64,000 nucleotides of DNA. Origin: Callipepla californica brunnescens. Taxonomy: Eukaryota > Chordata > Aves > Galliformes > Odontophoridae. The stretch's first letter is position 1, and the number at the start of each line of letters is the position of its first letter. The notes below the pieces were generated by a model. It did no database searches and had not been told where the DNA came from. It was given only the letters and a program-made list of their open reading frames with translations. The position numbers were made by a program, and so were the translations under genes. Positions 46,530-60,400 of the stretch are shown here, in pieces. The DNA is taken from positions 37,643,733 through 37,707,732 of the forward strand of contig JALIRH010000002.1 in NCBI GenBank assembly GCA_023055505.1. The letters run 5' to 3'.

Positions 46530-49500
46530 TGTTCTTTCACTTTTACAGTGTTATCTTCTGATGATTCTCTAGAATTACCTGAATACAATTATGTATTTAA
46601 TTTTGAAGTAATGTAGCACAGGTATCAGAGACCCAAAGGAGGCTATATATCCACATATTCTATGCTTTTCAGAAGGCAGTATGAGCTGTTACATAATTTA
46701 GGTCAGTTTCTCAGTTTTACCTAAATAACTGAACTTCCTATCAAAGACAAACAGAAATTCACTGTCACTGCAATCTGCTTTTACTCTGTGTTATTTCTTA
46801 GCACAGAATTTCCTTATAAATGAGATACTATCAATTCCTTTGCCATGGCATTTGACTGCAAATCAAATATGAATTTCATGCCTCTGGAATTATGCCTAAT
46901 GCAAATAGTTTGGAGACACATTCAACATCATACTGCATTTTTTTATTTAAGTTAAAATATTAAAAATTCATTGTAACAATCTCCTAAGAGAGGTAAGAAA
47001 ATAAATTATCAAGTGTAAAAACTCAGGAGGTTTTAATTTGAAGGGTTCTTGAAAATTTCTTGAAGAACTAAACTAAAGACAGGAATGCATCTACTTCTAA
47101 AGCGTAGCATGCTTTTTCAAATTAATGAGAAGGTAAGATAATGCTTACTGAAAAGGTTACAGACTAATATAAGTTCTGCCTTTGTCTTACCCTACATTTA
47201 GGGCATTTAATCAACAACTGATATAAGACACAGATTTCCCATGAAGTCCAGAGCCTTATGTGTGCAAAAGAAGTTAGACTGATGCAAAAAAACCAACAAA
47301 CTAATTAACAACTATGTAGAGGATACAATCAGTATGACTACATAAAATTGTATGCAGCATAAGGGAGTGGTAAAAAATATGACACAGTTATGAAATCATT
47401 TGGGCTAAATGTGTTCTTTTTATTAATTTTGTTTTCAAAAAAACGCAATCACAAAATTTCCACTAATCCTTCCTCCGCTATCTCAGATTCAGACTAGTAA
47501 ACAATGAAATCAGTACCACAACATAACTTATACTTCCTCCCTGAAAACAGGACTCCTACTCAATTTCTGTAGGGAAGTGGAGCCTTATCGACTTCCAAAC
47601 AATGTTTAAAAATTAACTTCTGAAGATGCTTTAGTCTACTCTATTCTTTGGGCTGTGTTTTGGATGCATGAATTAAAGGGTACATCTACAAAAGACATAC
47701 AGTATTTTAGCATAAAAAGTTAAAAAGAAGTGGAATACACTGTTGTCTAAGAATTCTTAGAAGGTCTCAAATTCTTCCAGAAACTACTTAAGAGTCTATA
47801 TCTATATTTTTAAATATTAATGATTATGTGATTGTGGATAACATAATCAGTTTGCATGAATTCCCCCAAATTCAACAACATTACACTACCCTTCAAAAGG
47901 CAATAAGTGATGTAATTCATAAGTAAATGGTGTATCATTTAAAAATGGTGGTTTTATTCTGTTATGCTTTGACTTTCATTAAATGGAAATAGAATAATAC
48001 CTCATGCTTATTGGAGAGATTTCAGATTCTGTATAAATACTTGACATATATACATACATTTATACCCCGATATAAGCACAGGTGTCAGATTCAAGTTTAT
48101 TTCAGAAGCTCTTAAATGGGAAAATAACATTTCACTGTGAAATTTGAGAAATTTGCATTTCCTAGTTCCTTGAACTACCAAGGTAAGCACAACTGAAACA
48201 AATGACAAAATTCAATTACAAAATTCAAAAGATTAACTTCATTGAAAAGGAAATGAACAGTCATTTTAAATCTCCACAAGACAGAAAAAAAATTCAAGTT
48301 TAATTTGAAACTTGATAACATAACCAACATTTGAGAGAAACGTTTCTACATTTTGAAGAGAGTGAACATTGTCTGAGTGATAACTATTTATCAAAACTTT
48401 TACATTTTATTTTAATATCTGCTTTTATAAAATAATTCAGAGTACTAAAAAGAATATCCACGTTCAAAATTCACCCGGTCAAAACACTGTCTGACATATT
48501 TTAAATTACCAGGCCTATATATCACAATCTAATCAATGTGCAAATTTTTGAGATAGAGCGGTGGTAGTGTCCCACTAACTTTCAGTGTTTGATATATACA
48601 GTCTGTTTTTGAGTCGGCATTTAATGCAATCCCTATTTCTGAAATTGATAGTTTTCCGATAATTTGGAAATGGAATTCAGGTATTCAGTAGTAGAAAAGT
48701 TACCGGAATATGCCTGGAAGCTACATAAGGAAACAGGCAGAGAGGCAGATGAGAAAGCTGTGAGAACATAAGAGTACACTAGGTCAGTACAAGCTGTCAG
48801 AACAGAAGAAAACAGTTATTCTTGCTTTTGTTAAATCAGCATTCTCTACTGGTATATTCAAGCGACTGAACTCAGATATCATAATTCATCAAAAAAGCAG
48901 AGAACAAGAGAAATCCATCCTAATAGAACTGGAGATCATAGGAGCCAAAAACTCAGGCTTCTCATTTAAGTAGGCCAAGAAATCTTGAGATTGTAATTCA
49001 GCCTAGAGAAATTGTTTTGCTCCTTATTTTTTTGGGGTCATTGATCTTTAATGTCAAGGACTTTGTTCATAGGTTTTATTTTCTTCTTCTAAAGTACAAA
49101 CTTAGAGGCTTTCCATAAATAACCAAGTTAATCACAGGAAAAATTTGGAAAAAAAAAAATAAAAATTACTAAGGTCAACTTAAAGGAATACTATTAAAGG
49201 ACCAATGCACTAGACTGATGTCAGAACTGCAACTCAGCTTCTATTACGGGATCCTGTATTCGACAGCGGCTTTCCTATCTAAGGAGAATTCCTATGACAA
49301 GCATTCACAAACAATGAATGCTCATCATTAAAATCACTGTTTGTTTGCCATCTCTGGGGAAACCATAGCTACAGTATAGAGAACTCCCAAGAATTATTAT
49401 CACACTTGAGTATCATCTTATCCACAAAGTCACTTATCCACTGTCACCAAAAGACATTATCTACCATTAGAACATTAAATACCCTCAGGTAAGTAACCTA

Positions 49501-52117
49501 CTTCAAATATACTGTTCATGATCTATGTCTTTCTAGTCATTAGAGATACCACAGTTGGGGTTTGCAGTCCTCATCACATATATCCTTTTTTCAGAGCAGT
49601 TACTTTTAAGTACAGCACATATAGTACGTTCAACACTTACTGAAAACAAACATCATTAACTTGACTCAATTAGCATAATTAGACCTTTCAGTTGAGTTTT
49701 CATATAATTGCAACCAAAGCATTTTTAACTCCTCTGAACTCCAGAAAGCAGGAATTTACAGCAGTATTGCTATAATATCATCAAGTCAAGTTCATTTATT
49801 GTCATAATGCTTCTGCAGTGGTACACTGTCAAAATATATGATAAGAGAACTTGAAATATGCAAAATATGCCACAGAGGAGAACACAGCACTTTAAGCACT
49901 GCAGAATTAAAGTAAACAAAGTTAAGCAGCTAGTGAGAAAATTTAAAACTAATCAAAAAATAGACTTTCTTTCTCTGTAACAGCAGCATTCATCACTGAA
50001 AATATTCTGTATGACACAGGATTGGACTGGGATGGTGAACTGGTCATCACAGCTGTCCATACAGCCCTCTTCAGGAGGCTATTATGCCAGAAGAAAAAAA
50101 ACACCAAATACAGACTGTTTCCCTCTTGAAAATAAAGGCTGATTCAGATTAACACTGACTAGTGATAAAACATGCTGGTCCAGGAACATCGAACCACCAA
50201 ACAATGACACCTGCGGTAGTAGATGTGGGTGAACAGCTACAGGAACCACTGTATTTAATCATACACCCACCTCATGGGAATTAGATTTTTTGTTGATCTC
50301 ATTTTCTACCTCACTAACTATTGCTCTGCTTTGATTTTCATTAATCTGTAATTGAACCCATTCGGAGCCAGGATGGCAAAAATCAGAAGTCAGAAAAAAC
50401 TTTTCTTTGGCTATAAAGCCTTGGTCATAATCACAATACTAATTATAATGTAGGCGAGACTAATCTTAGTAACTGCTATCTACGACTGTCATAAAAAATC
50501 CATCTCCTTATTCAACTGTAGCTTAGCCAAATTTTAATTGTCTGAATTTTTTTTACTACATGCTTCTTGGTAAATATCTTTTTTTTTTTTTTTTTTGAAT
50601 AGTTTAGGTAAAAAAGATTAGCTGTCTCTGAAAACAAAGGTAAGTACTGGAATATTAATTACTTAATAAATAGAGGAATAAAAAGCTATTGGTCTTGCTT
50701 TGAAAAGCCTTACAGTTCCCATGACTGCAGAAGATTCTCCTCTAGAATATTGGCAGATTAAAAAATTGCACTTTTGCAAAAAAAGAAAATAATATAACAT
50801 AAAATAACAATAGAAATTAGAGAAAGGGGAAAATTTATGGGCCAAAACAAGGGAGTTCGGTGGGTAGGCCAGTTGAGAGATGAAAGTGACAATTTTCAGG
50901 AGAGAGAAAATGAAAGTCTGTAACCACCATAGGACCCTTGCTTCCAGAGACAAGATAGTCAAAAATCAGAACTCAAAATTCTCTAGGTATGATAGCATTA
51001 CACCTATTTTATAGTACAGAATACAAAAACTAAGTGGTGCTAGTATTTTATTATACATACATATGCACTTAGTATTATGGGCTTGGTCCATTCCAGTTAG
51101 TACTCTTCAAAACATGAGGCAACATGTTTGAGTTATTAGTAAGTTATTCTCAACAGGCAATTTTCTTGCAGCCTCCCTAACTAGAAGATAAAGCTGTTAA
51201 ATACTACAGATATAGGTTACATTATGCAGACAATCTCAATGCAAAAATTCAGTTTAATTAATAAATTAGGAGTTTCATTTTTTTTGAAGAGGCACAAAAA
51301 GCAGCAGAATATCACAGCCACTAGTACAGTAGCTGTAATGGCAGCTTTGAAGGCTCCAAGCCTACCAGTGACAGTACCAATAGGATAGCTATGCTTAATT
51401 GAAGCATTTTTTAGCTTATAATTTACATGAAAGATTTTAAACATAATTATTTAAAGTAAATACATCTCCAGTTCAAAAAACATTTTGTGGCCTCTAAATT
51501 GCACAAGTATAATACCTGTTCATTTATATCGGTATGCTAAAAGAGTACTAAAGAATTTGTGCATTTCAGACAGTTACTGAAGCTAAGCATGAGGCTGACC
51601 TTTGTTTTACTTTCCAAGACTCTCAGCTAAGAGAGGAGAGGAGAGGACAGAGTTCAGGTCACAGCTCCTTTATTCAGTTTAAAATCTATTTCAGGGAATA
51701 GAAAGGCTGTAGTTTAAAGACTCCACCCCCTCACCTTGCGGGACTATGGAGCTGGATGATGTACTTTTTTGGGACAACTTTCAACAACGGGAGCAGGAAA
51801 GAAACTTCTATGAACTATCCAGAAAGTGAGTGTGTTAATAAACACAACATAATGCAAGACTGAAAAGATCTAGGAAAGAGAGAAATTATTTTAAAAAAGG
51901 AAGAGAAAAATCTGAAAGAAAAGTTAAGAGATTGTTGATAAGAAAAGGGGCGTGGGAAGAAAAAGCTCTGGAAGAGAAGAAAATGGAGAATAGGAAATGA
52001 GATAACAGGGAAAGGGAGGTACAAGTTACAAATTTTAGAAAATGAGTACAAAAGAAATCTTTGCCTCACAGAGAGATAAGGAAACAGATGTCTTATAAAA
52101 TCATTTGCATTTCTAAG

Positions 52118-52935
52118 ATCACAGAATCACCAAGGCTGCAAATGATCTACAAGATTATCCAGTTCAACTGTCCACCTATCACCAATAGTTCTCACTAAAC
52201 TTTGTTCCTCAACACAATGTCTAAACGTTCCTATCTAGGGTTGGGGACTCCACCACCAACCTGGGCAGGCTATTCCACTTCCTGACCAATCTTCCAGAGA
52301 AGTACTTCCTAACTGTCATGGTTTTATGATTTTTGGTACTGGTATTCCACATCATAACATCATGTATTGCATTAAGAGGTAAAGAGCTAATACTCCAGCC
52401 CCATGGATCATTGATGGTTCCAGGCATACCTTTCTCAGAAGAGAAGAAGAACTACATTCCCCAAAGGACTTTGCGATGCTTTGTATTTTTACGTGTTTTC
52501 CACTCAGAGGGAGCAGATAAAAACTGTCTGCGGTCACGGGACACTCTCTTTCCTTCGGGATCGACTCAGCAGTGGGTGCTCGCTGCCGTATCGCCTTCAG
52601 CGTTAGCGTAAGGCCTTCGGTTTATCGGACACTCTCTCTCGCTCATTTTATTTGATTTCATTAGCCTCGATTCCAATTATATTGTATTATATTGTGTTAT
52701 TTTGCTTTCTGATATCTTATTTAGTAAATTAGCTTTCCTCCTCAGATCGTTGCCGCTGTTTTGTTTCTAGGCCCATCTCCCTTTTCCCTTTTTCTTTCCC
52801 CTTTCCTGGGGCGTGGGTCCGTGGGTCCCCCGCACCAGTTGTCACGGAACCGGGCCGATCCAGCCCGGTAAACCATTGACACTAACTCCAGTCTGAATCT
52901 CTCCCGCCATAACTTGAAGCCATTCCCTCTATTCC
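52118..52935 (-). mobile_element. CR1 LINE 3' fragment split by an LTR
   Basis: Two minus-strand CR1 pieces, 52118-52313 and 52882-about 52935, become contiguous once the LTR and one copy of the 5-bp duplication are removed. The first begins ATCACAGAATCACCAAGG (complement of the 3' terminus); the second contains AACTTGAAGCCATTCCCTCT, a conserved CR1 position. The outer right edge is uncertain because the sequence fades into AT-rich DNA. Confidence 0.85.
52309..52886 (+). mobile_element. Solo LTR (568 bp) with 5-bp target duplication
   Basis: The LTR proper is 52314-52881, starting TGTCATGG and ending CATTGACA (5-bp terminal inverted repeat TGTCA/TGACA, TG...CA ends). It is flanked by identical CTAAC at 52309-52313 and 52882-52886 and sits inside a CR1. 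A TATA-like GATAAAAACT at 52516 and a variant poly(A) signal AGTAAA at 52723 favour the plus strand. About a dozen CpG survive between 52531 and 52642, and with perfect duplications this suggests a fairly recent insertion. No internal retroviral sequence is present, so it is a recombined solo LTR. A 5-bp duplication fits several ERV classes; I do not name the family. The short open frames in it are not genes. Confidence 0.9.
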
Positions 52936-55789
52936 TAAAAATTACACATTCTTTTTCAGAACTGGTCTTATATAAATGTCAGCTTGATCAAACTCAGATT
53001 TACAAAGAGAAATCTTGCTAATTTTTTCATCTATAGTATTACATACTCTAATTAGTGAAGGGATAGTGTTTCAGTTATATGAAGGAACCCAGTTGTTTTT
53101 ACATTTTGGATTTTTTTTTTTCCTCTACTTTCAGCAGACCTGGAAAACAAAGATTAATCTTGCAGAAAGAGAAACAACACAAATCTTAGGGATGAGCTGT
53201 GTATAAGAAATATAGTTGAGAAGAGCAGGTCAGAGATGCATTAAAAGATACTTTCGTTACATCTTCAGTCACGTGGTTACAATAACTGTGCCATAGCTCA
53301 AAATCTTTTCATATGATTACCAGACATATCAAAGTTCATTGCTTGTGATGTGACTACAGAAAACAAATGACTTAAGTGCAACTTTGAGTACTACCCGAAT
53401 CACTATTGCTTAAAAGCATTCCTTATCAGTGCAGAAATATTCAAGTGAAGGAGAGAGATATAAGGTAAACAAACTCTGTACAGATGTCCAGTGACACACT
53501 GAATTACAGTGAATGAGCCGATGTTACCAGAACACAGTGATGCAGGAAATGAATATGGGTGCTGTGGGGCTCTACAGTATGTTTGAGGATCTGGGATTTG
53601 GCAAACCTGTCACAGAGGAACGATTAAGGCAGGAAGCTCAGCAAAATTAGGACCATTCAGAACAAAATACATGACTATTTTTAGAAAATGTTGACAACCA
53701 CGTAGCCCAGGGAAAAGACTGGCCTCTTACTTCCAGTGCGACAAAAATGGCATCAGAATAAGTTACAAGGACATACCAAGAGTAAATGCTAAAGAAGTTG
53801 AATGAGACTGATAGAAGACAGTGTAAAATGATGGCTAAGGAGGAGTTCTGTAAAATAAATGTCAAAGGCTCTCTTACCCAGAGCCATAAAAGTATAAATT
53901 CTTTTGCCAATTAATGAACATGCTACAGTTTGTTAGTTTAGAACACCCTGCTATCAAGCAGCTTTATCTCAGCTTGAATGCATGTAAGAAAAAGACTAAC
54001 AAAACATTTGTGAAATATAAATACTGACAATGATTGGGAACCCTTTGGGAAGGTTCCAGCTGCAGAAATATTGGTCTGTGCATGCTGTGTCTGTGATACT
54101 TCATCATATTCTCAAAGAATTCTTCTTTGACCAAGCTCAATTTAAAATGAAGTGAAAACCAGAATGCTAAAGAAGGTATTAGAGACGTGCTTCCCCATTT
54201 AGAAAATGCTTTTCCAATGAAAACTGATCTTTCTTCTGTGATCTGCTTGTATTACCTCTCTTAGCAACAGGACCGTTAGCAGATTCTTGCATCCCTCCAA
54301 CGGCCATCAGACTCTGTCTAAAAAAATGGTTCTCTCAGTGAGAAATAATTACATATCTTGCTGCTTTAACTACTGTTTTACAGCAGCGTCTTCAGACAGC
54401 AGTACTATCACAATCATTCATAGTCAACTTAAAAATATTGTGAGATGCCAGAGTTGCTGTTATGAGAATTTGCAACCTATCAATTGAACAAGAACATCAG
54501 TTGATAGGACAGACAATTATTAAGTATCTGTCCAAGTTTTCATCAACAGTTTGTTTCTTTTTTAATTCTTGCAATTAGTGGTGAGAGAAACAAACAAACA
54601 AACAAAAAAAAAGAGGATGCACCTTTAAAAAAATAGCAGAAAAAAATTCATTACTACATTTTATTTATTATGAGATGACATTTAAATAGTTCAAAAATTT
54701 AAGAAAATCAATTTTCTTAAATGCTTTCCAATGGAAGCAGTCTCATTGCCTTCTGCTGTCCCCTAGCTTTTAAATGAAACTGTCTCAGAGAGTACCATAT
54801 GACAAAGAGATCACCACCACAGCCGCAGTATAATGTTTGAGAAAACTGTAGGCACAATGTTCTTGACCTTGGTCTATCTACAGCTGCTGGGAAAACATGG
54901 GTTTTTTTATTCTTTCAAAAACTATCCCCTTACACTGTCATGGAATCACGTGAGTGATAATGTCAGTCCTTGCAAGAAATGAGATAATGGTTCTCACAAA
55001 GGCTGAAATAATAAATATCCAAGATTTTCTATAGTTCATTTTTTCTAGAGCTTAAGAAAATCAAGAAAAAAGGAAAACAAACTCCAAATCTGTCCTAAGG
55101 AAACTTCAGTTCTGTTCATAATTCTCAAGTAAAAAAAACAAAATAGACTGTAAATTTATTCCTTTTAACAAGTGAACTTTGTTATCCCACCTTTCATCAT
55201 CTGCGATCAAAAGCATATGCTTCCTCTGTTTACATCTTTCACTAAGCTGGTCTTCTCCCTTACTGAATTCTCCCTCCATTCCTAATACACCTCACAGATT
55301 ATTGTGACAAAGCCATATGAAAACACATCTTCTTATGTACAGAGGAGTTTATGAAAGGATTTGGGGTACTGTTAGTCAATCATTACATTCAACCATTAAG
55401 CCTTTCTACTCAGTAAACAAACAAAACATTTAGCTCTTCCTATCCAGCAGTGAACATAGTAGTCCTGCCCCAGTCTTGAGAGTACTGTTCTGTACAGAAT
55501 TTTTAAGAGGACCTTTCAGCTACAGTGAACCCCTCTAAAATGATTTAAGAATTTCCAGTACAATGAATTATTTCATTCTTCATGTAACAGGGCGGGATGC
55601 CAAAGCTTGTATCTTCAGAATTTTTCCCACAGAAAACTGAGGTATATATGTTCTCAAGTTGACTGCATTGTTTTTATTCTCTTTCACTATAGTTGATAAC
55701 ACTCAGCTGCTTAGCAATTTGTCTTTCCCTGGGCTAGTTGCTTGTCAGCCCCCAAGACACTAACTCTTCAATGACAATAGACAGTAAGT

Positions 55790-56441
55790 CAGCTTCATCA
55801 GGGGCTCAAATGCCTCTATGAAAATGCGCGTAGCATGGGGAATAAACATGAGGAAGTGGAGTTGTGCACATGCTTGCAGGGCTTTGATCTCAGTAGCATT
55901 ACACAGACATGGTGGGGTGGCTTTCATGACTGGAATGGAAGGATATAGGCCTTTTTTAGGAAAACGAGCAGGGTTGATGAGGAGAGAGGTGTCACCCCCT
56001 GTCAGTGACCAGCTGGAATGTATGGAGCTCCATCTGAGAGCTTATGAGTCAAGATAAAATGGAGGGCAAGGACAAGTGACATCGCAATGGGGGTCGGCGA
56101 AAGGACATATGACCTGCCATACAGAGTCTATAGTCAGACAGAAGTGGATTCATATTCCAAAGCCCTAGACTTCATGGGATCCAGGAGATTCCTGGATTGC
56201 ATTGATGATAACTTCCCTATCCAAGTGACAAAGGAACTAGTGAGGAGAGATACTATGCTGGACGTCATTCTCACCAGCAAAGAGGGACTGATGGGAAATG
56301 CGAATTTCAAGGGTGGCCTTGGCTGCAGAGATCCTGAAATGGTGGAGTTCACATTACTTAATGCAGGAAAGGGATGAGTAAAGTAAACTCACTACTGTGG
56401 ACATTGGGAAAGCAGACTTCGGTCTCTTCAGGGATCTTTCT
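55790..56441 (+). mobile_element. CR1 LINE endonuclease-region fragment
   Basis: Plus-strand CR1 ORF2 5' part without RT or 3' end. Readable blocks: LKCLYENARSMGNKHEEVEL (55806-55865, frame as read), TQTWWGGFHDWN (about 55898-55935), SRRFLDCIDDNFPIQVTKEL (about 56180-56240) and LDVILTSKEGLMGNANF (56257-56310). It is notably well preserved in the endonuclease but interrupted by stops. Loss of the 3' end is unusual for a LINE and implies a later deletion or rearrangement. Confidence 0.85.
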
Positions 56442-57223
56442 GTTTTTCTCTTCCACCCTCCTTCCCAAGGAACAGTTTTGTGAAAATAGCATTTAGAAGT
56501 ATTCAAGTACTTAAAGTTAGAAATACATTTAAAATATCATACTGAGTTTAGCTTTCAAGACAACTAAGTCTGACAGTGGATTTTCTTCTCCCTATGCATA
56601 AAAAGATCATGAAGATAAAATTATTTTGGGATTAGCTAACTTCCAGAAGTAATGGATTTAATGATTAATTTAATTTCTAATTTGGTGGCATTATCTGAAC
56701 TGCATTTTTGAAGATATAATACAAAATAAATAGTACTAGTCCATGTTATAAAGATATCAGATGACATTTTTATAGAATGACAACAAATCCTTGGAACTTG
56801 AGGAATCTTGAATAGCCCACATGAGCAATATAAAGTACAAATTCTGACATACACTATTATAGCAATTACTGGAGAGTTTCAGGGAGGGAATTTTCATTTC
56901 TACGGGCCGCATAGTACAGAACACACTCCATCAATATGGCAAAATGCACTTAAAGAACAATATAAACTAGTCTAACTGCTTGAGCTGCCATTCAAGCTGT
57001 CACTCAGTTGGTCCCAGAGAACAATGAGGTTATTTTTCAAAATTTAATGTTAAACAGCTTCGTTATATTGATTTATCTAGAAACTGTATTACTTGTTTTC
57101 CTTTTTTTTCTTGTACCATCCTTTAAAAGTTATATAACAACAAAAAATACTAATTCCATGCTATGAGATACTTTAATACACTTTACAGATATGCATGAGA
57201 TTCACTTGATCATTACTGAAGAC

Positions 57224-57471
57224 AGATCATAGAATAGCTTGGGATGGAAGAGACCTCAGAGATCTTCCAGCTCAACCTCCCCCTGCCATGGGCAGACTTG
57301 CCAGTCACTAAATTAGTCTATCCAAGAACCCAGCAAACCTGACCTTGAATGCCTCCAGGGATGGGGAATCCACAATCTCACTGGGCAGCCCATGTCTGTG
57401 ACTCCCCCTCTCTGAGTAAAGAATTCCTCCTAGTATCTAAGAATTCCTAATATCTAACCTAAAAACTCTCT
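57224..57471 (-). mobile_element. CR1 LINE 3' fragment
   Basis: On the plus strand it begins GATCATAGAATAGCTTGGGA, complement of a CR1 3' end, then the complement of the 3' untranslated region and last RT codons (GAATGCCTCCAGGGATGGGG at 57349-57368). A small duplication around AAGAATTCCT (57419-57450) is present. Confidence 0.88.
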
Positions 57472-60400
57472 GTAAAATTATGGTGCGATTTTAGCCATAA
57501 ATCTGTCTTCACTACAGCAATTTTCAGGATTTCATTAATAGAGCACACGCTTCCAAACTGTAATACCTTTGCACTTTAGTGAAGTTAATCACGTGGAATA
57601 TATTTTACAACGTTCTCTTCTTGACTTTCACATTCAGCAGAGGTAATTTAGGAGAATAAACAACAAAAACATCATAAAATCTACGTACTATTTCAAATGA
57701 TTGTTTTTTCATACAAGATATTTGGACCATGACAAAGCTTAAACTCTTAATCTGTATGTTACATGTGAATGAACCATTTTTTTTCTTTATTAAGTTTCAT
57801 TTAAAGTTCCTTGAAAAATAGTATTTATTCGCGCTGATTTGCGTAGAGATAAAAATACCAACAAGCTGGAAAATAATAAAAACATAAATATGCACTAACA
57901 TCCTCTCATCTGTTCCGATCTTTATAAGGAAAGTTATCTCACCACCTCCACAACCTGCCCATATTTTCTCCATTATTCTTTTTAATTTTTTTTTTCTCTA
58001 ACATTTCACAAGTTGTATTAGATTTTGCTTTCATTTTTTTTGCCACAGTTCTTCCAAAACTCAATTCTCTACTACATAGAAAAGAAAATTAGGCAAAAAA
58101 CAAAACAAAACAAAATTTCGAATGTTGTGAATTTAATAAGATTTAAGACAATCCATTATTAGACTACGCTATTAGAAGTATGCTACACAAATCCGAAAAA
58201 GCTTGAACTGAACGACCGCGCCACAATTCTCCTGCTCCAAGTGCTTTAAGCACTTTAGCTTTTCTCATTTCTGAATTCTGCAGAAGAGTTATTATGTTCA
58301 TCAATTTTTTTTTTTTATTTTACAAATGTAGGTCTTTAATCTAGTATATTAAAAAAAAAAAAAAAGCCATGTAATTTTTTTTCCTTCTTCCTTTTAAATC
58401 CAGATACAAGAATCATCTCCCAAAGTCCAAGAGTAGTTCAAAAAAAGAAAACAAAATGGCACTAGCATAATAAAGCAGACTGCCTTTTCCTAATCTGAAA
58501 CAAACAAAAATTGCTCAAGTATATTCAATTTTATACACTTACAGAGCAACACAACATAAGCTTGACCACATATCAGTCAGAAGATATTTAAAAATAGCCC
58601 TATAATATGCTAAAAAGTTCCTGCTTCTGAAAAGAAAGAAAAACAGCGACAAGTGAGACATTATAGTCTGCTGGGTAAGGTCATTAAAATAAACTGTTTC
58701 TCAATAACCAGCTCATTTGACAGATGAACTGTGCCAAGATAAAACTTACTGCTTACAGTTTTAGGGTTGTAGGGATTGTTTGTTTTTACATATGATATCA
58801 TTACTTAAATAAATGTGCATCTTATATTGGATCAAATTCAATTCAGCCGCTTTGGCAAATTCTTCATTTTCTACAACCTCTGAAAAGGATACATAATAAA
58901 CCATGTAATGCTTAGCAGCTAACTATCCTTCAACTAGTACAGTGACAAATAACATGATGATTGTGCTTTAAACAATGAAACAGATTTGAGAAATTGCTCT
59001 CATGCTTCTTGTTAAGTCATGAATTAAGTGGATTTTACAACCCTATACTCTGTGCTCTGTAATCCCCCAGCTAGAAATCTACAGTGATACGTTCTAAAAC
59101 ATGGAAAAAAGCATACTGGAAATATGCTACTTTGAGATCAAAATTCAGAGGGCCCTTAAATTAGAGCACTGACGAATACTCCTTTCTTTTCCTCAACCAC
59201 CTCTCCTTTCGCATTCCACAAAACTGTGTCAGGACTAGCTTGCTGCTGCAGAATTAGAATTGAAGTCAGAGGATTTTAACTACTTAGATGTTAAACACAT
59301 CAGTGTGCTAGAGATCCGCACTTCTATTCTACACCTGTAAGTAGCACAAAGTCTAGCTGCCCCATACTGATGATCAGTATCAATCATTGTCAGTCACATT
59401 CCGCACATGGTTACTATGGGTTGCCCTGACAATCCAGGCTGAAATTAAGCATTGCAAGACCATACAGAAACCCTGAAACCACCTGTAAGGGAAGGCATGA
59501 TATAGAAAATGGACCAAATACATACAATTCTTGAATACTAAAATCATCTTTCAAAAGCCCATAAGAAACATCAGAGAGTTCTCAAATGAATTGTCTGGAT
59601 AGTAATGCCAATTATAGAAAGGAATCTTAGCTAAAAGGTGTATACACAGTTTAACATAATATTAATGCATTATTTAAGATGTTTCTAAGATTTCTGCCAT
59701 AGGGTTCAGAGAATGAAGAACTCTAATCTCAGTACGCCGCAGAAGAATATCTTATTTTTTTTTTTTTTTCAATTCTTCCTTCACCAAATAAATTCCAAAT
59801 CAATAAATAGAAGCTCCTATCTGCATGTAACATTTAGCTACAAAATCCAAATGCCAAAAGTCATGAAAAGCAGGTGCAGAAGTAACTCAGAACACAGTTT
59901 AATGCCTACCAGAAACAGATAAGACAAATAATTCACTGTTGCTTTCAGTGTCTTAATGCTAAGTCACATTTGCCTAACCAAAGCTGAAAGGCCACCAGTT
60001 CTGCAACTAAGAAATATCAGTCAAAAAGCTCATTTAAGATTAACAACAAGCTATTAACTTTATCTGCTATAGGAAAACGGGGATCAGTAAGGGAAATTAA
60101 GCACAGCAGGATTTGGTTGAGGTTCAGAACGCCATTTAGTGCATGAAAATCCATTAATTCAGCTGAGTTCTCACCTTGAGGGGAGAACCATGGGCTTGGC
60201 AGCTTACATTTGTCTCTCATTGCACCTAAGTCCCTGGCACATATATACATTTAGCTGGAGATCCAGAGATTAATACCAATTTGTGCAACACCTCAGAAAT
60301 CATGTCCATTCCATGCTCCTGAATTCCAATGGGTTATATTTAAAGCAAAGAGACAGAAGAAGGAATTTAAAGACAGAGGAGATGACAGAACAACATGAAG

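Noticed and set aside
51745..51792. Possible CR1 3'-end scrap (CTGGATGATGTACTTTT...)
   Set aside because: Loosely similar to the CR1 3' region but too short and without the terminal octamers.
52333..52611. 92-codon plus-strand frame
   Set aside because: It lies wholly in the solo LTR, which is regulatory and non-coding.
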